Below are positions 25,395 through 38,709 of a DNA stretch of 64,000 nt, piece after piece. The number at the start of each line of letters is the position of its first letter. Positions within the stretch are counted from its first letter, which is position 1. Position numbers and translations under genes: made by a program. The notes beneath the pieces are model-generated. The model ran no database searches. It saw only the letters and a program-made list of their open reading frames with translations, and was not told the DNA's origin. Source of the DNA: Acanthacorydalis orientalis (taxonomy: Eukaryota; Arthropoda; Insecta; Megaloptera; Corydalidae); assembly GCA_034766995.1 (NCBI GenBank), contig CM068323.1, positions 18,860,112 to 18,924,111 of the forward strand, read 5' to 3'.

Positions 25395-26124
25395 CATTAG
25401 AACCTCGATTATCCGTGCTAATGATGGGGGTAGCACAGCCAGAAAATTGAAAAACACGGATAGCCGAATAAACTAATAAAACACAATAAAACGACAACTA
25501 AAAGATATTTTTACATGCATATTTCAAGTTTATTTTTCTTCGTGCCAAATAAAAATATGTACACAAGTAGAAACATTTCAGTTACATGTGTGTATTTATG
25601 TTAAGTATTTCTTTGTTATTTTGTGAAAAATCAGTCATAAGTGACTGACGGTTATTCTTATACAATTTTTGTTCAAGTGAGATCCGAATTTTTCTAACGC
25701 TAAGTATTTCACTATAATTAGTGTTTTTTTTTGTTGTCCGAGATACTCTAATAATATTTTTGAACAAAGAAGGGCATCTGCAAAAGATACTTTTGTTGAT
25801 GTTGAAACTTCGGTAACAGATTCCTCATTGATGTGGTGATATTTCCTAGAGTTTCTGATAATATATCTGAGTTATCTTTGATTTCGTATCCTGGGTCTTA
25901 TTCATCTATTTTCAGTCATTCTTCAATCTCCATTCACCTCTTCAAAATCGCTAATGTTTTACACACTTTCTATTAGTGTCTCTGAAGTAATTTGATCAGA
26001 GTCTTTATTCCAGATTCATTCACGCACATCTAACTGAATAAATAACATTTTTATACACGAACAAGCAACACACGGTTAATCGAGTGAACGGTTGATCGGG
26101 TCACGGATAATCGAGATTCTACTA
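25395..26124 (-). mobile_element. Tigger/pogo-type (Tc1/mariner superfamily) element, 730 bp
   Basis: The left end is CATTAGAACCTCGATTATCC; the right end reverse complemented is TAGTAGAATCTCGATTATCC. TA dinucleotides flank both ends (25393-25394 and 26125-26126), matching the TA target duplication of this group. The GAACCTCGATTATCCG-type terminus is typical of Tigger/pogo elements. The interior keeps the decayed end of the transposase on the minus strand. The element is far shorter than an autonomous copy, so most of the transposase has been deleted. Confidence 0.88.
25600..25815 (-). pseudogene. Tigger/jerky-like transposase C-terminus, decayed
   Basis: On the minus strand, KVSFADALLCSKILLEYLGQ resembles the C-terminal segment of Tigger/jerky-type transposases. 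After a frameshift near 25695, RKIRISLEQKLYKNN and MTDF follow; this matches the basic tail ending in a (I/M)TDFF-like motif. Upstream minus-strand sequence inside the element has several stops. The DDE catalytic core and DNA-binding domain are missing. The assignment rests on recognised motif order, not on a database search. Confidence 0.7.
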
Positions 26125-26616
26125 TACATATTTTTGTTTACATATTTGGTTGTAGATTTTCATGCTTCTATCTACTGTATTAATTCAAATGTTACTTTCT
26201 GTACGATGCAACAAGCTGAAACGGATTTCAACACATTCAGACAAGCTCCGAGCCACAGATGGCAATTTTCTATCCGTTATGAGTTTTAACTGTTATCTGT
26301 TATGTGCTTACTGTAATGAACAATAAGCTCAAGCACTACAAGGTCTAGCTGGCACGTAAAACTTTCTTTATAGAACTGTTTTACGATTAAAATTTGACCC
26401 ACTGCAGTTTATGAAAATATCATTCAAACACGGAGAACTTGTGCGTTTGTGTCAATTATCCGATTAGTTTCAGTTTTATGTTTTATTTAAATGTCTATTA
26501 CGTTTAGTTACAATGTTCAGAAAAAAATTATTAAAAAATATTTTACATTACAAAATGTTTTACAGTTTAATTGTTCAAAATAATTATAAATGTCTAACTC
26601 ATTGAAGATGTGTATG

Positions 26617-26620
<4 letters not shown>
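26125..26620. other. AT-rich non-coding stretch
   Basis: A short frame at 26092-26289 begins inside the Tigger end and is not convincing as a gene. Nothing else is seen. Confidence 0.5.
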
Positions 26621-26682
<62 letters not shown>

Positions 26683-26689
26683 CATACAT
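26621..26689. repeat. (TA)n microsatellite with TACA end
   Basis: About 59 bp of TA followed by CATACATACATG. Confidence 0.95.
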
Positions 26690-27080
26690 GTAATATTTCA
26701 TATAATATGTATCAATTAATTAAGGCAAATCAATAACCTAACGATTTAACGAGCGATAATTTATCTTTTATATGAAACGGTCGTTTGAAATACACAATTT
26801 GTAATAATAAACGTATAATTTGTAACCGATATCGTGCTTTGTAGTCGCGTTTACGATTACCATCTGAATCTGTACGACGAGTATCGATTATATGATTAAA
26901 ACAAAATTTAAATACAGAAATGTCGACGATTTAATTAAAACATATTTCGTATACATTTTTATATTTACGTGCACGAGCGTGTGTGACGTCGAAGCGGCCC
27001 TCCGTTCTATTGTGTATTATTTTTCACAGTAAAGCACAATAATGGAATGTGCGATGTATGCTCTTATACATTCGTTATAC
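26690..27080. other. Non-coding stretch, moderately GC-richer
   Basis: Contains CpG motifs such as GTGTGACGTCGAAGCGG near 26980. No gene is seen. Confidence 0.5.
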
Positions 27081-27087
27081 ATACATA

Positions 27088-27154
<67 letters not shown>

Positions 27155-27159
27155 ACATA
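27081..27159. repeat. Interrupted (TA)n microsatellite
   Basis: TA runs broken by single CA or GT units, spanning about 79 bp. Confidence 0.9.
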
Positions 27160-30033
27160 AGCCTGAGTTGGTGTGAGGAGAAAAATGGTGTGCACTGATA
27201 TCAGTGCGATGCCAGGACTGCGTGCGTGTGTGTGTTTGAATGTTTGTTAACGGGTTTTTTCAAAACTAATTAGGAAGTGTTTGGGTTTTGATTTGTTCAA
27301 CACGTTTTTCTGTAGACAAACAAATTTTGAAAGGTCATTTGTAAAATACATGTATTTATCAAAATGTCATTAAATCAATTTTTGTTGTAATTACATTTTT
27401 TTAAATGTTGTTGAGTCATATTTCGTTATGTTTTCAAACTTGTTTTACGAATATGTTTTATATACGCAGTACGATCAATAAAACAGATACAAGTTAATTA
27501 TTAAATTGAAACTACAGCTAATGAAAATAATTTAAAAATAATGGATTCGTATTTTAATGACAGGATGTATTAATGGTCTATCTTATATAATAATAAATCA
27601 TTTATATACAAATATATTATTATGGAATACATTCCAAGAATAGTAATTATAAAATTTTATAAAACATATACAAAAAGTATATGTAATCGGATCGTATCCT
27701 TATGAATGGATAAATTCTAAAATAGACTTTAAAACTCTCAATACCACGAAAAAATCATAACGTATAGAATTTATAATAGGATTACCGTTTTTTATCCTGC
27801 TATTAGGATAATATAGACGGTCTGTTAAATTCAAATAATTATAAAATATATCTTCTGTTAGAAAATTAACTATTTTCAATTTCTGAAAATTTATTATTTT
27901 TCAAACAAAGTTGAAAGTATTTCTTTGCAATATTTATTGTTTTATTAATTTTGGTATGAAATAATACAAATCATTCACAGTACCTTGATTTTATTATAAT
28001 AAAGAATTATACTTTTTATTTTTTTATTAAAATATGTATTTATTGAGAAGCGAATTGCGGTATTATATTACTGTAATAAAAAAATCGTATGCCAATGAAC
28101 TCGACATCGAAAATATATTTAAACGAAAGAAATAATTTCGCAAGTTAACAAATAAACGTACACCCAACGTGTTACACCGTGAAAACAGTTCGAAATGTGG
28201 GAGTTTTAAGTTATTTATATATGTATATTGAATCGTTTACTAAACGTGTTCGAACCACACAGTATCGCCTAAAGTATTGCAAATTGTGCATTCGATACAA
28301 TTAGCAAAATCGTGCGGTTATGTTATATTATACACCCCATTTTATGCGCATCATTAAATTATGGCTAATTTATTACTACTATGCGGTTTCAGCGCACGAG
28401 GATTTTTTTATGTTAGCATATTTTCAAATTTTTCCATTCGTACATTTAACAGATTTTTTAATATGGATTATTATTTCCAATACAAAACGATATTTCATTA
28501 AATCTGACATTTTATTGCTGTTACGAGGTTCGTGCGATAAAATTGAATTTTTCGTCAGTGAGTTTATTTTTATTGCATTTTAATGAAAAGTATCTTAATA
28601 CAGAAACCATTAAATTTTATTACAATTCAATATTCGAAATTCGAATTAAAAAATATTTGTAATAAAATATCATCCGTGTATTTAATTCTTTCAGTTTTCA
28701 ATACGAAATATAAATTGAATCACGTACTAACTAAATAATTATTTTTAATTGACAAAGAATAAAATACATCGATGATATTTCATTACATAGATTTTTCGAT
28801 TTAAATTTTTATCACATATTAATAAAACATTCTTGTTTTTATTTTTTATAGTCGTTAGTTTTTTCATTAATATATTGATTAAAAGTACCAATAAGGTGTT
28901 ATTTATCTAGAAATAGATATTGTTTTCTAATATATTATTCTGTTTTTTAATAAATTCATTCATCATTTAAAATTGCTTCAATTGTCCTAACAGTAACAAA
29001 TTTCAAGATCACACCTAACCGATTTTAACTTTAATATATTGCATCGATTTTGTACTTTCTCTTCATATCTAATTACAAACGTAATTTCAAAGTCAATTAA
29101 ATGTTTTTAACCTTCACTTACGCTTATTTTTAAAACATGACCTGTGAATATATCGTGTTGTCTCAACAACGTGTTAATTGGATATAAATATGCCTGATGT
29201 TTGCCGAAACTAATTGCTATTCGTTGAAACTGTAATGAACTGAATGTCAATTACAGATTATTGTTTAAGCGCCTATAACGGACACCGGACAAAATATTGG
29301 ATTAACGTCACTGCATGCAGATTTGTTGGTTTTAACTAAATTGGAAAACCGAATTTGCATATAACATTTATTTCAAACAATTGTATATAATTCATTATTG
29401 ATTTAAAATAACGTACACGTAAGTACGTAATCGTCCATATATCAATTATATATGAGAATTTATATTGATTACGTATGTGTAATGATCAGATTTAATGTTT
29501 ATATTCTACCGTTTCGAATAGATTATTGATAAATCAGATATCCACTCACAAATAATTACGTTACTGTCAAATGGATATTGTTTCATCATGAGCTTTGTAT
29601 AACAGATATGTCGAATCGTTTAAGCTTTTCAAACAATAACACAATTCAGAAACGGATCCAAAATTCAAACGAATGGTTACTAGCCACAAACACTGACATT
29701 CTAATGTACATATTTATAAATAATATGAACACTTGTTTCAACTATTCTTAGTCATTCGACCTTTGAGGTTTCATTTATAGAAAATAATTATTGTCATGAC
29801 TCATCTGTTTTTATTATTTTCACACACACACACGTGTATATATATATATATATTACACATATAAAAAAAAATAAAAAATAAGTCATTGCATAAATACCAT
29901 TTAAACTGCTTTTTAAACAAATATATTTAACAGTCCGTTTTCAATCCATCATTTAATCGAATTAAATAGATAATATGATTTAGATGTAAAAGCTTTTGTC
30001 TGCTTTTAATCTCATATTAATTCATACACACAC
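27160..30033. other. Long AT-rich non-coding stretch
   Basis: A short GC-richer patch with GCGTGCGTGTGTGTG lies at about 27170-27240. A (CA)n plus (TA)n tract lies at about 29821-29852. The plus-strand frame at 28320-28583 is hydrophobic but AT-driven and lacks splice or domain support. I call no gene. Confidence 0.5.
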
Positions 30034-30034
30034 A

Positions 30035-30084
<50 letters not shown>

Positions 30085-30110
30085 TATATATATATATATA
30101 TTATATATAA
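30034..30110. repeat. (TA)n microsatellite, interrupted
   Basis: A roughly 45-bp run, an AATTA break, then a second run. Confidence 0.93.
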
Positions 30111-31660
30111 ATTTTATTTATAAATTAACTACTAAAAAATATCGATTTCATAATTCACAAAAATCTTAGAAAACTTCAATTAATATAAATAATTATTTGA
30201 TATAATCATTTATTTTTAATAATAAAAATATAACGTTATTTTAAGTGTACATGATTAATTGTTACTCTATTCGGAACAATTATTACAAATCAGGAATAAA
30301 ATTCTACTTTATTTTATTAATAATTTCCGATTAATAATTTTATTAAATGATTAATCAGAATACTATCAGGATGATAATCAAACTTAGCTGATGTGCAAAG
30401 AAAACCGCAAAAAGTCTTACGAGTAAATAGCTACAAGATGAAACAGTGTTGTTCAAAAGAACATTCCAGAAATTCTGTCGCGAAATATTCGTTAATGTAG
30501 TTATAGTTCTTATTAAGTGTAACGGTATACACATAAATATCTACTAGTGGAATTTTCATAAACAGAAGCATCAACTTTGAAAAAGGAATGTTTTGATTAG
30601 GTGATAAACGGAAGTCTGACAATGGGTTATAAATTTATAGAATAAGCGAAATACAAATAGCGATGAATACAAATGAGGCTATGATATTAATCGAAAATAG
30701 ACGAATTTATATTAATTATAGAATTTATTAAACGTTAATTAAAATAGCATAAGAGATACAAGGTATGGTAAACATTTTGCAAGACTAAACGATTTGTTTT
30801 GAAATATTCTTCTATAACCAAACAGGTAAATAGTATTTGTGGTACACCTGTTTATGTAAGATTTATTTAAGAGGCTTTCTAGTGTTTTTGATCACTAAAG
30901 ATATGAAAACACAATGAAAATCTCTAGCGAGGTAACAGATCAACTAGTATTTCTATAAGGATGTTCTAACAGATTTGAAAGAAAATTTTCATCGTAATAG
31001 ATCAGAATTATAAACTCTAAAAGTGAACTCATCATCATGGAAATGTTCTTTCTTATTAAACTCTATTAAAAAAGCATTTTTTAACTCAAAATCAACCCAA
31101 AAAAGATGTCAAGCTATGTAAATTGCACGGATTTCGCTGATTGACATTTGTTTATAAAATTAAATAGTTTTATAAAAAAAAATGTGATTATGTATAACAC
31201 ATAAGAAAGCCTAAAACAGTACACCTAAAAGCATTCCTAAGAGCTTTTCCAAAAATGTTTTGAAATGAATAGTGAAAGAGTTTGTTAGAGCCAAACGTAA
31301 TTTTTTTTTCGAATCTTCTAAGTTTCCAGAATGAACGTTTTTTTTAAAGTATGGTCTAGTTTTTTCACCTCAGACCTTGTAATTATACAATTTTTCTGAA
31401 CCAATATATAAAACCTGCCAAACGTACAATAATTAAAATGTAATTAATTTTTTCCATCGCATATATTTTTTGCCGTCATTCACGTCAGGGGTATTAACTA
31501 TTTTTCTACATTCTTCTAAAAAAATATTCGAAAAACACGGGCTGTGTCAAGCGTATCACAATAATCCATATCACGTACCTCGTACACGTTTTAAATCCAT
31601 TAAAAAACGGAAGAAAATCAAAAAAAAATTGCTATCGCAATATATTGTGATTTCAAAATC

Positions 31661-31662
<2 letters not shown>
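30111..31662. other. AT-rich non-coding stretch
   Basis: Unique AT-rich sequence; short frames at 30431-30622 and 31470-31736 have no domain support. Confidence 0.5.

Positions 31663-31735
<73 letters not shown>
31663..31735. repeat. (TA)n microsatellite, about 72 bp
   Basis: Pure TA run; it produces Ile-Tyr frames on both strands, which are artefacts. Confidence 0.95.
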
Positions 31736-31739
<4 letters not shown>

Positions 31740-32236
31740 ATATATGTGTGTATATAAAGCAATATTTGTTCATAAGACCTCTCGTGTAAAACACAAAGCA
31801 TACATTTTATCGACAAGACCATATCATTCGAGCGAGTGGTGCTTCATCCATCATTCACCAATCCATCAATTCGTATATTCATCAATCATGTGTAAGTAGA
31901 CATGTAAAGATGACAATACGTAACCGAAAGACACCTCCGCCATATATGCATTGCAATACGTTACTGAAAACTGATGGAATAACGAGAATATCGATTTTTT
32001 TTGTTGTATAATGATAAACAGGAACAGGATAATGATTTTACGTTGGGTGTGGTCAATAGATACGTGCCATTGTTTACTTTTAATTTTCTTGTCAATTAAA
32101 TGGGAGGAATAGTTGTGTTGGCTGTTACCTTCTACTAGTTAATTTCTGTAACGAGATGTTTTCTTAATTAAAAATGACGTCTTAAATCGATTTAGTATGA
32201 AAGTTTTTAGAATTATTTACATAAAATATGCTACTT

Positions 32237-32237
<1 letters not shown>
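31736..32237. other. Non-coding stretch
   Basis: Contains a degenerate CATCCATCATTCACCAATCC-like array at about 31847-31887. No gene is seen. Confidence 0.5.
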
Positions 32238-32305
<68 letters not shown>

Positions 32306-32423
32306 CTGCATTTTAGTATTTGAGAACGATCAGAGAAATAAAACATTTATTACATTTGAACTCAAAATATAATGTACGTCTTTTTATTATTATTCGATAG
32401 GACATAAACTTTGTTAATATATC

Positions 32424-32454
<31 letters not shown>

Positions 32455-32569
32455 CTATGCTGAAATAAATAATCTCTAAAATATCTTAGATATTTTTTTC
32501 GAGAAATTTAATAAGTATTTTAAATAATATTTCTGAAAATCCTATTTTCACTTATATGTGAAATATCAT

Positions 32570-32613
<44 letters not shown>
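32238..32613. repeat. Cluster of three (TA)n microsatellites
   Basis: TA tracts at about 32238-32301, 32419-32451 and 32571-32613 fall within 380 bp, separated by unique AT-rich sequence. Confidence 0.93.
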
Positions 32614-32617
<4 letters not shown>

Positions 32618-34028
32618 ACTTAAACATGTCCAATATTTAAAATTGTATACAAAAAATATGATGGAATTACGTCATGAACTCACCTTCAAAAGAATCTTTG
32701 TATTTGAATAGAACACACCATTCTGCAGTTAATTAACTGGAAATATCCACGGTTTCAGGACTCTGTAAATAAAGAATATAAATAATACATAAGTTTTTGA
32801 ATTCGCACTCGTTTCTTTCATTCGTTTCCTTTAATTTAATATTAAAAAAGGATTTCTTTGATAAAAACAGTGATATTAATATATATTTGTGAAATATTAT
32901 TCATAATGTTACAAATTGAAAAAAATATATTGTAAAGATCAATAATAAAATAATAGATAATACTGTATATATATATATATATATATATATGACTGTTTTC
33001 TTGTAATTTATTTCTATAGATATCTTTTGCACAAAAGGTTTAATCAACGAAATGAAACATTTGTCGAAGAAACCAGTTGAGAGTTTAGATATTGCTGTAA
33101 TTTATTTGTGTATTTTGTTGCTTTTCGATTCTGTAAATCTTTTTGTGTAGTAAATACCTTTCTTCTCGAATTTTTTTTCTTGTTGTGTGTTTCACTGTGT
33201 TCTTTGTATTCGAATAATTAGCTGTGTTATTTATGATACAAAAAGGTTACAAATAAAATGTTAATTACATTCGTAATTTATAGTTTTGTTTAAATATACA
33301 ATTGAATCAATACTTATCAAGCATTGTTTCCCCACTGACAAACGAGATTATATTCGATTTCTTATTAAATTTAAAAGAGATTAGTCATTAGAGTCATTTC
33401 AAGTTATTCGTTTTTCATATGATAAATCTTTACTTTCCAGAACGTTCGACAAGATTTATTTCTCACAAAATACCTTATTATATTTGAAAGAACTTTGACT
33501 TTTTTCAAAATAAATACAAAATAAATAAGTCCTTTTTAGTGAAGTTCAGATAAAAGAAAAGAAAATCTTTGAGATCTCGAATAAACATAAGACATTCATA
33601 TAGCAACCACATGTATATATTTCTCAAAATAACACTTTGTGATTAAATTTATCGTTCTTATGTTTCGTTTCTGCAAACCATCGCTGAAATTTTAAAACTT
33701 TAACAAAATAAAAATCTTTTCAATTCGAACGATTGAAAAATTCAAACGACACCCATAAATTAATATCAGAAATGAAATTATCGTCAATTTCGAAAATGAC
33801 ATAAGACAATACCGTCAGATTGAACATTTCCGAAATTATAATTAATTATAATACACAATACTACGTACTTATCCTACAGAATGACCCTTTGTTCGAAATA
33901 ATATGTTTTTGAAATCTTTTTGAACGATCGTTTCTTAATTTTAAAGACGCATATTTTAAACAAATCCTCTTATAATAATTTATCAACATTTCAATAGCAC
34001 ATTTAAGCACATCTAGAAAATAGGAAAA

Positions 34029-34030
<2 letters not shown>
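32614..34030. other. AT-rich non-coding stretch
   Basis: A (TA)n lies at 32965-32990. The rest is unique AT-rich sequence with no recognised feature. Confidence 0.55.

Positions 34031-34091
<61 letters not shown>
34031..34091. repeat. (TA)n microsatellite
   Basis: About 60 bp of TA. Confidence 0.95.
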
Positions 34092-34092
<1 letters not shown>

Positions 34093-34194
34093 TCCTTCAA
34101 CATCAAAACAAATTACGTTCGAAAACAAACGCCTATTAACAACAACTGCATGAATAATTAATAAGGACCGAAGAGAAATTCAATACGTAATCTC

Positions 34195-34420
34195 CATACA
34201 ATCTGTGTGCCTTTTATCACTAATTCATTGATGGGGGACGGGGGAAAGAAAGGTTGAATGAATTGAGGGTTGTTTCAGTTCATGACGACCCCACGTCGCA
34301 AAGATCTCCCCGCACCAGGATTCGGCCGAATTTGTACTGACGTCAGTGGCGTATCGAATACAACTTTGTTTATAACTGCAGAAACGATAAAGTTTAAACT
34401 CGTTCTGCGAATGTCGTTCC
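34195..34420. other. GC-richer island with CRE palindrome
   Basis: Contains a G-rich stretch GATGGGGGACGGGGGAAAG near 34233, CCCCACGTCGC near 34290 and TGACGTCA at 34338-34345. It is surrounded by AT-rich sequence. A cis-regulatory role is possible but not shown. Confidence 0.3.
34338..34345. promoter_or_regulatory. CRE palindrome TGACGTCA
   Basis: Full bZIP consensus inside an extended near-palindrome ACTGACGTCAGT, which reads the same on both strands for 12 bp. Confidence 0.4.
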
Positions 34421-35425
34421 GTGATTTAGTAGATTAAATGAGTTTCAACCGAATACCTAATATATTTTGTATAGTTTGATAAATAATATGATGAATTCAT
34501 AATTTTTTATATAAAAGTAACTGTATAAAATAAACAATAACAAACACTCATTCTTTTTTTCAAAATTTGCATGTTTGTAGACATCACACATACTTTAAAT
34601 TTAGATATTTTGATTTTTTAAACACTTATCTACCAATCAATGTATATAATTATTTCCTATTCTAGTTTTTTAGAAAAATTTTTGCATAATCATAAAACTG
34701 CAGTTAAAATAATTGAAAGATTTTTCTCCATTACAAACGATAATAAAATAAGTTTAAAGTTCTAAACAAAATTTCAAATAAAACTAAAACACTAAGCTGA
34801 ACACATTGTAAATTCTTTTTAGCAAACAAAAAATTATTCTCGTAAAAGATGTATGTTCATACATCTCTATTTATTAGCACAACGTTTTCAGATTAATAGA
34901 CATATAATTTTATAGACACCTCAAAAAATTTGATGATTAGTTACATACAATTATTATAATCTTCTGTCAATATTTCAATTATTTCTATTTACCAAAAAGT
35001 TAAGAAATTGTCTTTAACGATTGAGTATCAGAAAAAAACCAAAATTAGAATATGATGTTAATTAATTGATAAGATTTTATTGACAGCAGGGTAAGAGTAA
35101 TTATAAATTAAAAGGTTTTAGTTATTTAATGGTTTTTTAGACAATTATATTTAATGATTGATTGACTGATGCTTGTTGATGTTTTATTTCCAAAAAAGAA
35201 TTATTAATTTTTACCCGTTATACTTTTTGAACATAAATCCACCCAACTAACCTTTATTTATACCCTTAAACACTTAATATGATTACAAGTTATACAATAT
35301 TACTAAAATGAATAATAAACTTTTGAAATTTAGCTTTCGAAACAAATTAATTTCAAGATGCTCGAATGATCTTAACAGCAGTAATATAAATACTTAATTA
35401 AATGTTCTTATTAAATATTCTACAG

Positions 35426-35428
<3 letters not shown>
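34421..35428. other. AT-rich non-coding stretch
   Basis: I see nothing specific here. Confidence 0.6.

Positions 35429-35470
<42 letters not shown>
35429..35470. repeat. (TA)n microsatellite
   Basis: About 42 bp of TA. Confidence 0.95.
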
Positions 35471-35473
<3 letters not shown>

Positions 35474-35499
35474 ATATATAACAGATAAATTGCAAGTCA

Positions 35500-35800
35500 C
35501 CTACGTCATAACCCGAATGAAATAATCATTCCAAATGTAAATGTTATCGCGCCGGTACGCCATTGAAATCGTCCTTTCCGATAGACGCGCTTTGAACAGA
35601 AGCTCGGAGCTGAGTTTGATACCATTGTTGTTATGCACGTCACAGAATTTTGCTTGCGGTGATGGTGACGTCTGAAATCGTTGGCGAACGACGACGACAA
35701 CGACGGTGGCACGCCGGGGCGTGGATTGGGAAGATTGTGATGGCAATGCGAGAAGAAAAGGAAGTAAACGAAGCCAATGATGGCCGGATGATTTTTTTTA
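35500..35800. other. GC-richer island with opposed open frames
   Basis: Contains ATCGCGCCGGTACGCC, GACGACGACAACGACGGTGG and CCGGGGCGTGG. One plus-strand and two minus-strand short frames overlap. None has a recognised domain, so I treat this as an island and not a gene. Confidence 0.35.
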
Positions 35801-35959
35801 TTAAAGAATTCATGGGCAATATGATCTCGTCGTGATATGAATTTCTTAATATGATATTCGTGTCTAAGCTGGACCGATTTCGCCTTATTTGATTTCGATA
35901 AAAATATTTTATAATAGCGGCGATAAGAAGAATATTTTAATAAATATTAAAAAAATATG

Positions 35960-35960
35960 T

Positions 35961-36011
<51 letters not shown>

Positions 36012-36012
36012 A
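35960..36012. repeat. (CA)n(TA)n compound microsatellite
   Basis: About 20 CA units followed by TA units. Confidence 0.95.
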
Positions 36013-37388
36013 GAAAAGTGAATAAGTAAAAATATATATAAATAACTTTTAAAGATAAACAATATGTCAAATGAAGTAAATATATTTTTTGAAATAAACG
36101 TACAGATATTCTTATTTTGTTTCTATCTATATTATTCACCTTCCTTCGAGACGTCTGTTTAAATATTAAAAACATTTAATGTTTACTGTTCAGTGAGTTG
36201 AAAATAAATTAAAAACACGACTTAATAATACATTTTTTTTAACTAAAAGTTAGACTGTAATTTAAATATTACATGAATCAAACAGCTTACGCTTTAACGA
36301 AAGTGTTCTTTTTATTGATAAACAGTAATTGAAATAACTGTTTCATGTTCAAAAGTCTTAAATATTAAAACACGTTCGTAATAAATGTCGCTTTTCTCAT
36401 TAATTTTCTTTTTGAATATCGCTTTACTGTTTATCTATATTTACAGATATTAAACAATATAAAAATATATTAAGTTTTCAAACAATACAGTCGTTTTCTT
36501 CTATGCTAGATTTTAGTACGATCAAATACTTTAAAAAATGTTTCGTACAAAAAATAGTTTCGAGTTTGTTCATATTTACTTTTACTTTTTTAAAAAATAC
36601 TTGTACGCGTTATATTTCGCACACCATAAAAAAACTATAGAAAAAAACTCAAAGATAAAACGAACCATCAAACGAATAAAATAAATTATTGAGTTATACA
36701 AACAAGCAACTATATAATTTCGAACTGTGTACGAATTTTCATTCAATTTGTTGATTCGTATATTCAACGGTCTTAAATAACGAGCTATTTTTCGTAAACT
36801 TTCGTTTTACGCAGAGAAGTATAAAAAAGGAGGAAAAAAGTTTAGTTTTCGTTCTAGATACCAAAACAGAAGTTTCGAATTTGTCATCGGGTCGAAGAGA
36901 AACTTTTCAAAAAGATCAAATTGCTAGCGACATGTTCCACTTGTGCATATATATATCTACCTATCTTTTTTTTGAATAGTGCATGAATACCGAAAGTTAA
37001 TGACCTAAGAAACGTAAAGTTTTCGAAAAGTTTGTCGAGCTAACAAGACGTCTTCCTTAACTCACGGATCTCTTCTCACATACACACACAGAGATACATA
37101 AAATGTCCTCAAACATTCACACAATTTTTCACACACATGTACATACAAGTATACAAATATGCATATATATATATATATATAAAGTGTGAAAAACTAAGAA
37201 AAATTACTATAAATTATAGTGAACACTTCAAAGTTATCTCACTGGTTGTTCTTTGTTCAAAAATGCAATTTATTTGATTTTCTTTTATAAAAAGAATTTA
37301 ATTTCTTTTAAAATTATTCATTCGTCTGTACATATTTCATTCATACGATTAACTTCTCTATTTGTTATTTTTTTATGGATTCTCTTCC

Positions 37389-37389
<1 letters not shown>
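36013..37389. other. AT-rich non-coding stretch
   Basis: Slightly GC-richer at about 36780-37130. A short (TA)n lies near 37163-37180. No gene is seen. Confidence 0.55.

Positions 37390-37436
<47 letters not shown>
37390..37436. repeat. (TA)n microsatellite with (TG)n end
   Basis: About 46 bp of TA followed by GTGTGTGTATGTGTG. Confidence 0.95.
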
Positions 37437-37437
<1 letters not shown>

Positions 37438-38121
37438 TGTGTGTGTATGTGTGTCTTAAATAGTATTTATAATTTTTTAGAAAAAAGATATGCAAAAATT
37501 TAACAAATTCAAATTTCATTCAAACCGCAAATATTCATATCTGGTTTTTGTAAACAAAAATATAAAAAAAACGCATATCAACAATAATCAATTATCACAC
37601 AAACTCTTACTCTTTAATAATACAAAGCTTCTACTGTCGTTTACATAATAACAATTTATTTGCTAATTGAATTGAAATCTTAATAAAAATCTTAGTAGTT
37701 CTTTTCTATCTCATATCTTCTTGTATTCAAAATCATAGATATTATTTGTTATAAATAAGTATATATGAAAAATAAAATCTCTTAAATTTGTATTAAATTT
37801 GTTTCGATTGGAAACATGTTTATATTGAATTCTATTCAAACTTTTTTATTCTTTTCTAGATAAATTGTATATTCAATTTAAAATTTTGCACAATTGCATA
37901 TTTTGTCTAATTTTGACCTAAATAGAAATGTATTTATTATTAAATTTGATTGAAAATCAATTAACGAAGAACTTTATTTCTATATGTACATATTTAACCT
38001 AAATATTTTAATTATATCTAATGTTATTGATTATAAGATTTTATACTATTGCATTTTTTTAATAAAATTCCCAAATTTAATATCATTTCCAAGAAACGTA
38101 AATAATAGAAATCTTTTATTA
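37437..38121. other. AT-rich non-coding stretch
   Basis: Nothing specific is seen. Confidence 0.6.
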
Positions 38122-38122
38122 A

Positions 38123-38180
<58 letters not shown>

Positions 38181-38193
38181 TTATGTATAAAAG

Positions 38194-38234
<41 letters not shown>
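38122..38234. repeat. (CT)n(TA)n compound microsatellite
   Basis: About 13 CT units, then TA runs broken by TTTATGTATAAAAG near 38178. It forms the left flank of the MITE at 38235-38433. Confidence 0.95.
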
Positions 38235-38433
38235 GAGTGATTCAACTTAGGCTTCCGCACGGAAGTATTAAAGAATGCAAAAATTAAAAAAAAAACATGT
38301 TATCATTCATTTAGTATCTTAATTGCATTTTAGTGTTGAATTTAACTCAAATACTAAATAAAAAATAACATAACTTTTCTGAACTCTCGCCCCTCTTTAA
38401 TATTTCCATTTGGGAGCCTACAATGAATCATGC
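38235..38433. mobile_element. Short inverted-repeat element (MITE), about 200 bp, unnamed
   Basis: The left end GAGTGATTCAACTTAGGC continues to GGAAGTATTAAAGA. The reverse complement of the right end is GCATGATTCATTGTAGGC and continues to GGAAATATTAAAGA. The ends align over about 40 bp with roughly 75-80% identity. TA lies directly outside both ends (38233-38234 and 38434-38435), as expected for a TA-targeting element. The interior has no coding potential. I do not recognise the terminus as a named family. Confidence 0.72.
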
Positions 38434-38477
<44 letters not shown>

Positions 38478-38478
38478 C
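38434..38478. repeat. (TA)n(GA)n compound microsatellite
   Basis: TA units then about 11 GA units. It is the reverse-complement arrangement of the (CT)n(TA)n tract left of the MITE. Confidence 0.95.
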
Positions 38479-38678
38479 TTATTTTTACATACATTGGCTG
38501 GTTTCAGCAATTTGATAGTAGTATCAAAGTTTAATACTGAACGACAATGAAAGTGCTTTCTACTAAGAGACATTTTAATTTTTTGTTACATTCGAGAGAA
38601 CTTAATTGAATAATTACAATTCCTAAGAGAAAATAAATTCGTATACAAAAAAGTATAGCATCGTACACACACACAAAT

Positions 38679-38709
<31 letters not shown>

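Noticed and set aside
35960..36012. Regular short repeats as a possible CRISPR-like array
   Set aside because: Simple dinucleotide microsatellites with no spacers; the window is eukaryotic.
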